In this document: positions 1-5,016 of the stretch, piece by piece
Layout: each line of letters begins with the position of its first letter
Position numbering within the stretch: position 1 is the first letter of the stretch
NCBI GenBank assembly: GCA_903958265.1
Contig: CAJBSQ010000147.1
Coordinates: forward strand, 1 to 5,016
DNA from: an uncultured Planctomycetaceae bacterium
GTDB taxonomy: Bacteria > Planctomycetota > Planctomycetia > Pirellulales > UBA1268
Reading direction: 5' to 3'
Length of the DNA stretch: 5,016 nt
Translations under genes and position numbers: made by a program
The notes under the pieces: generated by a model
Seen by the model: only the letters and a program-made list of their open reading frames with translations
Told to the model about the DNA's origin: nothing
Databases searched by the model: none

Positions 1-1224
1 ACCTTGGCGGCCGGTGGCGACTACAACTGGCAGATGCTCACCGCCACCGGCACGGCCGGGGCGGCCAATGCGTGGGATCTCGTGACCGTGAGCGGCACGC
101 TCGACATCACGGCAACGTCGGCTGATCCCTTCGCGATCAACCTCTGGTCGCTGTCGTCGATCAGCCCAGATACAGGCGGTTCGGCGGCGAACTTTGACCC
201 CGCCCAGAACTACAGTTGGACCATCGCCCGCGCGACCGGAGGGATCACGGGATTTGCGGCCGACACGGTGATGGTGACGACCTCTGCCACCAACGGCACC
301 AGCGGGTTCGCCAACGACGTCGCCGGAGGCACGTTCAGCCTCGCTCAGAGCGGCAACAACCTGAACCTCGTGTTCACGGCCAGCGGCGGAGCGCCGAGCG
401 TGATCACAATCAACGTGGCCAGCGGCAGCGAGACGCAGACGGCTGCTGGGTATCCCTTGCTCTCCGGCAGCACCCCGGTGGTGAAGACGGGCGCCGGCGA
501 GCTCGTCGTCGATCAGGCCAACACGCTCACCGGCTCCACGACCGTGCAGGAGGGCCTGCTCCAGCTGGCCAACGCCGCGGCGCTCTCGGCCAGCCGGTTC
601 GTGGTGGTCGCGGGCGGCACCGGGCAGGTGGCCCCGTACACGACGACGAGCGTGGCCGGTCTCGACATCGCGGGGGGCAACGGCCTCGTGGACGTCACCA
701 GCGGAGCGCTGACGATCACCGCCGGCATGACCGCCCCGGAACTCGTGGCCGAGCTGCTCGAGGGCCGCGGCAACGGCTCCTGGACCGGCACCAGTGGCAT
801 CACGTCGAGCACCGCGGCGGCCGACCTGGCCTTGAGCACCCCTCGAGCGGTTGGCTGGCTCGAGAACGGCGACGGTTCGCTGACGGTGGCCTACGCTGCC
901 CCAGGCGACACCAACCTCGACTGGTCGGTCGACATCCTCGACACGGCCAACTTCCTCGCCCTGGGCAAGTTCGACACCGGTTCACCCGCGACGTGGCTGG
1001 AGGGAGATTTTAATTACGATGGAATCGTGGACATTCTCGATGCCGACGCCTTCGTCTCCACCGGCCTCTTCAACGCCGGCAACTACAACACGCCGTCCGG
1101 GGGCCGCGTCGCTGTAGCCCCGGTGGGGAGCGTGGCGGCGGTGCCGGAACCATCCACCTGGGCGATGCTTGCGGCTGCCTGCGGCGGTGCGGTGGCTGCC
1201 TGCCGAGGACGGCGTCGCGACTGA
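1..1224 (+). CDS. Beta-strand repeat / dockerin-like / PEP-CTERM surface protein (5'-truncated)
   Basis: The reading frame is open from base 1, so the true start lies upstream; the TTG at 4 is probably internal. Residues are counted from that TTG. Residues 1-130 are Gly/Ala/Thr/Ser-rich and beta-strand-like. Residues 160-194 match the autotransporter-associated beta-strand repeat pattern (VKTGAGEL, then LTGSTTVQEGLLQL). Residues 301-346 hold two dockerin type I-like calcium loops, GDTNLDWSVDILD and GDFNYDGIVDILD. The expected ligand positions are all filled: D302, N304, D306, D310, D313 and D335, N337, D339, D343, D346. The C-terminus is a PEP-CTERM sorting signal: VPEP at 380-383, a short hydrophobic stretch, then RGRRRD. 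By family knowledge such proteins are exported, processed at the PEP motif and held at the cell surface. No catalytic domain is visible here, so any enzymatic function would be upstream. The same C-terminal module recurs in the minus-strand muramidase-like gene. The pseudopilin gene follows 72 bp downstream on the same strand. Confidence 0.9.
   Translation, partial: TLAAGGDYNWQMLTATGTAGAANAWDLVTVSGTLDITATSADPFAINLWSLSSISPDTGGSAANFDPAQNYSWTIARATGGITGFAADTVMVTTSATNGTSGFANDVAGGTFSLAQSGNNLNLVFTASGGAPSVITINVASGSETQTAAGYPLLSGSTPVVKTGAGELVVDQANTLTGSTTVQEGLLQLANAAALSASRFVVVAGGTGQVAPYTTTSVAGLDIAGGNGLVDVTSGALTITAGMTAPELVAELLEGRGNGSWTGTSGITSSTAAADLALSTPRAVGWLENGDGSLTVAYAAPGDTNLDWSVDILDTANFLALGKFDTGSPATWLEGDFNYDGIVDILDADAFVSTGLFNAGNYNTPSGGRVAVAPVGSVAAVPEPSTWAMLAAACGGAVAACRGRRRD
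481..1086 (+). repeat. Shared C-terminal module, copy A (beta-strand repeat plus dockerin-like pair)
   Basis: This part of the truncated PEP-CTERM gene (residues 160-361) is homologous to residues 541-741 of the minus-strand muramidase-like protein. The strongest part, residues 258-361 (from GSWTG to the Tyr after GLFNAG), aligns without gaps to residues 638-741 of the other protein, with 73 of 104 identical by hand count. At DNA level it is a diverged inverted copy of 2495-3097. Runs such as GGCGACAC and AACCTCGAC are conserved at the dockerin start. Confidence 0.85.
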
Positions 1225-1229
1225 CGCCG
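1210..1229 (+). terminator. Stem-loop at the stop codon of the upstream PEP-CTERM gene
   Basis: A perfect 7-bp inverted repeat, CGGCGTC (1210-1216) and GACGCCG (1223-1229), has a 6-nt loop GCGACT. The TGA stop (1222-1224) spans the loop and right arm. No T-run follows, so this is not a classical intrinsic terminator. It could stabilise the mRNA 3' end or attenuate readthrough into the pseudopilin gene. The call as a functional element is tentative. Confidence 0.3.
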
Positions 1230-1283
1230 GACCCGCATGACCGAGGCTAGCGTGATCACCCACCTCAACGACCTCCGCGACAC

Positions 1284-1288
1284 GGGAG
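1284..1288 (+). promoter_or_regulatory. Ribosome binding site deciding the pseudopilin start
   Basis: GGGAG lies 8 nt before the ATG at 1297 and supports that start over the in-frame ATG at 1237, which is preceded only by GCCGGACCCGC. Starting at 1297 also gives a 17-residue leader before the prepilin cleavage site. Confidence 0.55.
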
Positions 1289-1296
1289 CCAACGGC

Positions 1297-2388
1297 ATGC
1301 GACTCGAAAGCTCATGCGCACCGGCCGCGCAACCGCAACGCCGCGGATTCACGCTCGTGGAGCTCCTCGTGGTGATCGCGATCATCGCCACGCTGATCGG
1401 CCTGCTCCTGCCGGCCGTACAGAGCGCCCGCGAAGCGGCCCGCCGCACGCAGTGCGCTAACAGCCTCCGGCAGATCGGGATCGCGACGCTCGGCTACGAG
1501 AGTGCGAAGAAGCGATTTCCGCCGCGACGGCACACCATCGGCGCGAGCGGAGTGACCTACTCGTCGGAGGCATCGGCCCAGGTGATGATCCTGCCCTACT
1601 TCGAGGAGGCGGCGAAGTTTCAGCAGTTTGATCTTCGGTATCACGTTCGCACCGACGCCCCGCTCGTCCCAGGGACTCCTCCGAAGACGGGCGCCAACGC
1701 GGCAGCCCGGGTGGGTGATGTCCCGCCCTTCCTCTGTCCGTCGGATTCCTCACCGCATCTCGTGGCCAACTCGGGCCGCAGCAACTACGCCGTCTGTGTT
1801 GGAGGGGCCGCCTTCCGAGGTGGCGTCACCTGGAACGGCCGATCGCTCGACGGGATCTTTGCGATGCCAAACCCGCCGGCAGGGAGCGTGCTCCAGGGCT
1901 GCAAGATCAGTGAGATTGCCGACGGCACATCGAAGACTGCCCTCTTTGCCGAAGTGATGCGGGGTGCCGCGGCCTTCAACGACACGTCCACGGTCCATAC
2001 GACGGCTTTCAACACCGGTTCAACGTTCGCCGCCCGGCAACTCGCCGACGGGCGGACCGTGCCCCAGTGCCTGCCCAATGCCACGGAGACGCCCATCCAG
2101 TACATCGGCCAGCAGTACTACCGCGGCGACCTCACCTACACCTTCATGTACACGCACACCCTGCCGCCCAACTGGAACTCGCGGACCGGCGCGTCCTCGT
2201 CGCAGCGATACAACTGCGGCACGACGGCGTTTAGCGTGGCCCACATCGCGGCGTCGAGCTACCATCCCGGCGGGGCAAACGTGCTGTTCGCGGATTCGTC
2301 CACGCGGTACGTCAACGACAACGTCGACTTCGACGCCTGGCAGGCGGTCGGCAGCCGCGCCGGCGGCGAGACGCTCACGCTCGACTGA
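1297..2388 (+). CDS. DUF1559 (SBP_bac_10) pseudopilin-like protein
   Basis: This is a 363-residue protein with a type IV prepilin N-terminus. After a basic leader (RR at 15-16) comes G17, then FTLVELL with E22 at +5, followed by a hydrophobic helix to about residue 40; cleavage by a PilD-type peptidase is expected after G17. The rest follows the DUF1559 pattern common in planctomycetes: AREAARRTQCANSLRQIG (45-61), FLCPSD (146-151), SNYAVCVGG (162-170), ISEIADGTSKTALFAE (204-219) and the C-terminal HPGGANVLFADSS (323-335). Six cysteines (53, 147, 167, 202, 258, 307) remain after cleavage. The product is probably inserted in the inner membrane and then assembled or exported, but the role of DUF1559 proteins is not settled. 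The ATG at 1297 was chosen because GGAG lies 8 nt upstream and the leader length is normal. The in-frame ATG at 1237 would add 20 residues and has no clear ribosome site. The 3' end overlaps the convergent gene by 14 bp. The family is very likely; the exact start is less sure. Confidence 0.93.
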   Translation: MRLESSCAPAAQPQRRGFTLVELLVVIAIIATLIGLLLPAVQSAREAARRTQCANSLRQIGIATLGYESAKKRFPPRRHTIGASGVTYSSEASAQVMILPYFEEAAKFQQFDLRYHVRTDAPLVPGTPPKTGANAAARVGDVPPFLCPSDSSPHLVANSGRSNYAVCVGGAAFRGGVTWNGRSLDGIFAMPNPPAGSVLQGCKISEIADGTSKTALFAEVMRGAAAFNDTSTVHTTAFNTGSTFAARQLADGRTVPQCLPNATETPIQYIGQQYYRGDLTYTFMYTHTLPPNWNSRTGASSSQRYNCGTTAFSVAHIAASSYHPGGANVLFADSSTRYVNDNVDFDAWQAVGSRAGGETLTLD

Positions 2389-4717
2389 TGGCGGCCGACT
2401 TCGCCGCCATCCAGCCCAGCACGACAAGCACCACGCCCACCAGCCCGTGCATGCTCGGCTCGGGAACGGCGGCGACCGTTCCGGTGAGCCCGCCGTAGGG
2501 TCCGGCGTCGAACAGGCCCGTGCTCAGGAAGTCCGCGACGTCGAGGATATCCACCACGCCGTCGTAGCCGAAGTCGCCCTGACTCCACGTGGCGCTCGAG
2601 CCAGTGCCAAACTTCCCGCCGGCGAGAAAGTTGGCCGCGTCGAGAATGTCGACCTGATTGTCGAGGTTCGTGTCGCCCAGCGCTGCGTAGGCGACTGACA
2701 CGGAGCCGTCACCGTGGCCAAGCCAGCCCACGGCACGCGGAACGCCCTGGGCCGCCGCCGTGGCCACGGAGGTCGAGGTGATGCCGGAAGAGCCGGTCCA
2801 CGACCCGTCGCGGCGGCCGGAGCGGAGGGCCGTGACCAGGTCAGACTGCAAGAGCCCGCTCGACACCGTGATCATGCCAGTGCCGACGTCCACGAGACCA
2901 CCGGCGTTGGGGGCCAGGCCGCCAATGGTCGCTCGCAGGGAGGGCGTCAGCGACAGGGTGCTGCCAGCCAGCGGGGTGCTCTTGCTGGCGGCGAGCGCGG
3001 CCGCGTGGCCGAGTTGGAGGGTGCCTTGCTGGATCGTGGTGGAGCCGCTGAAGGTGCTGGCGGCCGTCAACCGCATCGTCCCCGGGCCTGCCTTGACCAT
3101 CGCCCCATTGAGGATCGGAACGGAGACCTGCAGATCCACCGCCGCTGCCCCGTTGGCCACGGTGATCGTGCGGGTGCCTCCCGTGAGGTCGATGCGACCG
3201 GTGGGGGCCGTGCCAGAGTTGGTGCCGATCGTGGCCGTGCTGCCCGAGGTGCCCGCGATCGTCACGTCGCCGTTCAGGGCGAGCGTCGCGGGGGTGGTGC
3301 CACGGCTCAGCGCCAGCGTGTCGAAGGTCAGGCTCGCACTGCCGGCCGTGAGTGTCCGTGCGGCATCCACCTGGATCGTATGGGCGGAGAGTCTGGCCCC
3401 ACCCGAGATCGACATCGATGACGACACCTGCATCGACATCGGGGTCGATTCCGCCACGGGCACATAGTTCACCGTCAAGGCTCCACCGCTCATGACGAAC
3501 CCTTCGCGAACGTAGAGCTTGCGGATGGTGTGGGTGCCGGTGCTGAGGGTGACGGTGATGTCGGCGGTCGGCCGGTCGAGGATGACGGTGTCGAACTGCC
3601 CCGACGTCGGCCCGCTGCCGGACGCGCCCGGCAGCCGCGGCGTCGGCAGCGTCTGCGTGCCGATGGGCGTGAGTTGGCCGGCGGCACTGACCGGCGCGGT
3701 CACGGGCTGTCCGCTGTTCCAGTTGGTGAGCGTGCTCCAGTTGCCGCTCGAGTCGCCCCACCAGACGGCAGGCACGAGCTGGTCCTTGAGAAACTCCATC
3801 CCGCCGTTGAGCACGTTGAAGTCGAGGTTGCTGTTGCCGCTGTTGAAACTCGTCAGCCGACCGGTACTCGCGTACTGCCAGAAGGTCCACGGCTGCGGGT
3901 CGCCGTAGTCGTCCCAGGGGCCGTAGATCCAGGAGAGGCCGTCGTTGGCGTTGCCCGTCTGCACGTTGATGGCATCAGGATCGGCCTGGTTCGGGTAACG
4001 GGCGATCCAGAGCTGCGAGTAGGCCGGGCCGGCGAGGCTCGGCTCCACGGCCACGGGCTTGGCCAGCTGGTCGCGGCGGGCAGCCGTGGCACCGCCGAGC
4101 ACGTTCAGCGCGTAGTTCCCATTGACGTACATCGTCGGGCGAATTCTCGTCACCTCGTGGATCCGGTTGGAGAACTCGATCGAGAACTGGGCGAGTTCGT
4201 TGTCGGTGCGCAGTCCTTCGCCCGCTTCCAGGTCGAAGGTCGGGGGCAGGTAGCCCGGCCGCATAAAGGCGCCGGCCATCTGGATGAAGTGGTCGGCCTC
4301 GTTGACGGCGGTGTTGGGGATGCTGCCGGAGTTGATCGTGCTGGCGATGATGTCGGGCCGGGAGAAGTGGTACGAGCCGACGAACATCCCCGCCGTCGTC
4401 GCCCGGTTCATGTTCTGCACGAAGTACGGGTCGTCATACCGCTGCGAGAGCGAGAAGTTGTCGTTGTCGCTGGAGGGATAGCCGCCGGCCCGCTTGTCGA
4501 AGCCGGTCGTCCCGCCGCGGGTGGCCCGCATGAAGCTGAACTGCCGGTTTTCGACGGCACGGAGATTGTTCCAGGTCGTCTGGGAGATGTTGCCCTGCCA
4601 GGCGGAGACGTCGATCCCCAGTACGCGATTCCCCGAACTCTGGGCAGACGCCGTCGCCGTCCACACGAGCACGGCGATCGGCACGGAAAACCAGCGGTAT
4701 CGATGAGCAGGCGGCAT
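2375..4717 (-). CDS. GH25 lysozyme-like (muramidase) protein with beta-strand repeat, dockerin-like pair and PEP-CTERM tail
   Basis: This is a 780-residue exported protein. Residues 1-25 form a signal peptide (basic HRYR, hydrophobic core, ASA|Q cleavage). Residues 33-305 are a glycoside hydrolase family 25 domain: GIDVSAWQG (34-42), FSFMRAT (60-66), GSYHFSRP (114-121), PTFDLE (159-164), PTMYVNG (194-200), LWIARY (236-241) and WQYASTGRL (280-288) leading to LDFN (298-301). D36, D162, E164 and D299 match the positions of GH25 acidic active-site residues, so cleavage of the muramic acid-glucosamine bond of peptidoglycan is plausible. Residues 315-540 are a beta-strand-rich linker starting WWGDSSGNWSTLTNW. 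Residues 541-575 are an autotransporter-associated beta-strand repeat. Residues 681-726 hold two dockerin-like loops; the second has G717 in place of the usual Asn/Asp ligand. VPEP (751-754), a hydrophobic segment and a short basic tail form a PEP-CTERM signal. ATG 4717 was chosen because it gives a well-placed signal peptide; GTG 4744, with AGGGG upstream, would add nine residues. The substrate could be self or foreign peptidoglycan. Confidence 0.93.
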   Translation of the reverse strand: MPPAHRYRWFSVPIAVLVWTATASAQSSGNRVLGIDVSAWQGNISQTTWNNLRAVENRQFSFMRATRGGTTGFDKRAGGYPSSDNDNFSLSQRYDDPYFVQNMNRATTAGMFVGSYHFSRPDIIASTINSGSIPNTAVNEADHFIQMAGAFMRPGYLPPTFDLEAGEGLRTDNELAQFSIEFSNRIHEVTRIRPTMYVNGNYALNVLGGATAARRDQLAKPVAVEPSLAGPAYSQLWIARYPNQADPDAINVQTGNANDGLSWIYGPWDDYGDPQPWTFWQYASTGRLTSFNSGNSNLDFNVLNGGMEFLKDQLVPAVWWGDSSGNWSTLTNWNSGQPVTAPVSAAGQLTPIGTQTLPTPRLPGASGSGPTSGQFDTVILDRPTADITVTLSTGTHTIRKLYVREGFVMSGGALTVNYVPVAESTPMSMQVSSSMSISGGARLSAHTIQVDAARTLTAGSASLTFDTLALSRGTTPATLALNGDVTIAGTSGSTATIGTNSGTAPTGRIDLTGGTRTITVANGAAAVDLQVSVPILNGAMVKAGPGTMRLTAASTFSGSTTIQQGTLQLGHAAALAASKSTPLAGSTLSLTPSLRATIGGLAPNAGGLVDVGTGMITVSSGLLQSDLVTALRSGRRDGSWTGSSGITSTSVATAAAQGVPRAVGWLGHGDGSVSVAYAALGDTNLDNQVDILDAANFLAGGKFGTGSSATWSQGDFGYDGVVDILDVADFLSTGLFDAGPYGGLTGTVAAVPEPSMHGLVGVVLVVLGWMAAKSAAISRA
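2387..2411. terminator. Possible bidirectional stem-loop at the convergent gene junction
   Basis: A perfect 9-bp GC-rich inverted repeat, GATGGCGGC (2387-2395) and GCCGCCATC (2403-2411), surrounds a 7-nt loop. It begins inside the pseudopilin stop codon (2386-2388) and lies within the last codons of the minus-strand gene, where it encodes MAAKSAAI. No T-run follows on either strand. Position and symmetry suggest a transcription barrier or 3'-end stabiliser for both converging transcripts. It could also simply reflect coding for two Ala-Ala pairs in a GC-rich genome. Confidence 0.4.
2495..3097 (-). repeat. Shared C-terminal module, copy B (beta-strand repeat plus dockerin-like pair)
   Basis: This is the second copy of the module at 481-1086, in inverted orientation, encoded by residues 541-741 of the muramidase-like protein. 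Both copies carry PRAVGWL, GDGS, VAYAA, GDTNLD, VDILD, ATW, and STGLF followed by AG and Tyr, in the same order and spacing. One difference is G717 in the second calcium loop, where copy A has N337. Confidence 0.85.
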
Positions 4718-4772
4718 GCCGCCGATTCTACTGACCGAATGCACCCGCCGCCCCTTTTCGGCCGCGTTACGG

Positions 4773-4904
4773 GGCTCAAATCCACCCGGGGTTTGGCCCG
4801 GGAGCCTGCTTCCCGAGGCTCGCTCGAGCCGCTAGGCTTCCTAGACCGCCATCCAACCGCTGTGAGCCGCTGGGCTCCGGGTGGGTGGGCCGGAACCCAC
4901 GCCC
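4773..4904 (+). promoter_or_regulatory. Structured divergent intergenic region / candidate 5' leader
   Basis: The stretch between the two divergent genes holds many short perfect inverted repeats. They are CCCGGG twice (4785-4790, 4797-4802), GAGCCT/AGGCTC (4802-4807, 4816-4821), GGCTCG/CGAGCC (4817-4822, 4825-4830), CTAGG/CCTAG (4832-4836, 4840-4844), GAGCC/GGCTC (4864-4868, 4873-4877) and GTGGGT/ACCCAC (4881-4886, 4895-4900). GAGCC and GGCTC each occur three times, so several pairings exclude one another. The octamer GAGCCGCT is repeated at 4826 and 4864. Promoters for both genes are expected in 4745-4917, but I cannot recognise -35/-10 boxes. It may be an RNA leader, protein-binding sites or GC-rich coincidence. 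Confidence 0.35.
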
Positions 4905-4910
4905 AAGGAG
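4905..4910 (+). promoter_or_regulatory. Strong Shine-Dalgarno for the putative lipoprotein gene
   Basis: AAGGAG lies 7 nt before the ATG at 4918. It is the best ribosome binding site in the window and the main support for the truncated gene at the right edge. CTCC at 4875-4878 could pair with its GGAG part. Confidence 0.75.
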
Positions 4911-4917
4911 ACGACTC

Positions 4918-5016
4918 ATGCTCGTGCCCCGCTGGATCCTGCGATCGGCGGTCGCGGCCGCCATGGTGCTCGTGGTACTCATGGCAGGGGCGGGCTGTTC
5001 CGCCTCGAAGACTGCG
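4918..5016 (+). CDS. Putative lipoprotein, N-terminal fragment (3'-truncated by window end)
   Basis: An ATG 7 nt downstream of a strong AAGGAG Shine-Dalgarno opens a frame that stays open for 33 codons to the window edge. The N-terminus has basic residues (R5, R9), a hydrophobic stretch (A11-A25) and MAGAGC followed by S28, with C27 as the likely lipidated residue. The lipobox is weak, with Gly rather than Leu at -3, so an ordinary signal peptide or membrane anchor remains possible. If it is a lipoprotein, signal peptidase II would process it before C27. Function cannot be inferred from the 33 visible residues. It is transcribed divergently from the muramidase-like gene, with 200 bp between the two start codons, and its leader contains many inverted repeats. 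Confidence 0.75.
   Translation, partial: MLVPRWILRSAVAAAMVLVVLMAGAGCSASKTA

Noticed and set aside
481..585. Type V autotransporter
   Set aside because: The beta-strand repeat resembles autotransporter passengers, but the protein ends in a PEP-CTERM signal and has no C-terminal outer-membrane barrel.
216..1013. Long plus-strand open frame (265 codons) overlapping the left PEP-CTERM gene
   Set aside because: The product is low-complexity Arg/Gly/His-rich sequence with no motif, and the overlapping frame carries clear dockerin and PEP-CTERM motifs.
2714..3467. Two plus-strand frames of 235 codons antisense to the muramidase-like gene
   Set aside because: There is no convincing start context, signal or family motif, and the minus-strand protein is continuous through the region with recognisable domains.
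2841..3890. Long open frame of 349 codons on the minus strand inside the muramidase-like gene
   Set aside because: It is an alternative frame of a well-supported gene. Its product is Arg/His/Pro/Gln-rich with no domain, which is typical of shadow frames in GC-rich coding DNA.
4794..4809. Sigma-54-like promoter (TGG ... TGC)
   Set aside because: The spacing between GG and GC is 11 nt rather than the required 10, and the remaining consensus bases do not match.
4745..4917. Sigma-70 promoters for the divergent genes
   Set aside because: TTGAGC on the minus strand resembles a -35 box, but no -10 hexamer lies at normal spacing; nothing supportable is seen for the plus-strand gene.
4776..4982. Minus-strand frame of 68 codons across the divergent intergenic region and lipoprotein start
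   Set aside because: The composition is unremarkable, it has no ribosome site, and it runs antisense to a better supported gene start with a strong Shine-Dalgarno.
1..5016. Mobile element, CRISPR array or tRNA
   Set aside because: There are no regularly spaced short direct repeats, transposase motifs or cloverleaf-like segments. The inverted copies at 481-1086 and 2495-3097 are homologous coding modules, not insertion-sequence ends.

Overview
This GC-rich window looks like a piece of a Planctomycetota chromosome, probably from the Pirellulales or a related group. The organism call is an inference from gene content. It rests on a DUF1559 (SBP_bac_10) pseudopilin of the type greatly expanded in planctomycetes, flanked by two large secreted proteins. 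Both of those end in an autotransporter-associated beta-strand repeat, a paired dockerin-like calcium-binding segment and a PEP-CTERM sorting tail.

Layout: (1) Positions 1-1224 (+) hold the 3' part of a secreted beta-strand repeat/dockerin-like/PEP-CTERM protein whose start lies upstream of the window. (2) Positions 1297-2388 (+; an alternative start is at 1237) encode a complete DUF1559 pseudopilin-like protein with a textbook type IV prepilin cleavage motif. (3) Positions 2375-4717 (-; an alternative GTG start is at 4744) encode a complete 780-residue protein. It has a signal peptide, a GH25 lysozyme-like domain with its catalytic acidic residues intact, a long beta-strand-rich region, a dockerin-like pair and a PEP-CTERM tail. 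Its 3' end overlaps the pseudopilin gene by 14 bp, tail to tail. (4) Positions 4745-4917 are a divergent intergenic region crowded with short perfect inverted repeats. (5) From 4918 (+), behind a strong Shine-Dalgarno sequence, a putative lipoprotein gene begins and runs off the window.

All four genes encode envelope or exported proteins. The two PEP-CTERM proteins share a homologous C-terminal module of about 200 residues. Its last 104 residues align without gaps at 73 identities by hand count. The two copies lie in opposite orientation around the pseudopilin gene and form a diverged inverted repeat. The simplest reading is a cell-surface locus: a PEP-CTERM-sorted muramidase, a second PEP-CTERM surface protein of unknown function and a pseudopilin. 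Nothing in the sequence proves that they act together. I see no RNA genes, CRISPR arrays, transposases or attachment sites. The most unusual items are the muramidase fusion architecture, hairpins at the stop codons of both plus-strand genes that end in the window, and the possibly switch-like leader of the lipoprotein gene.
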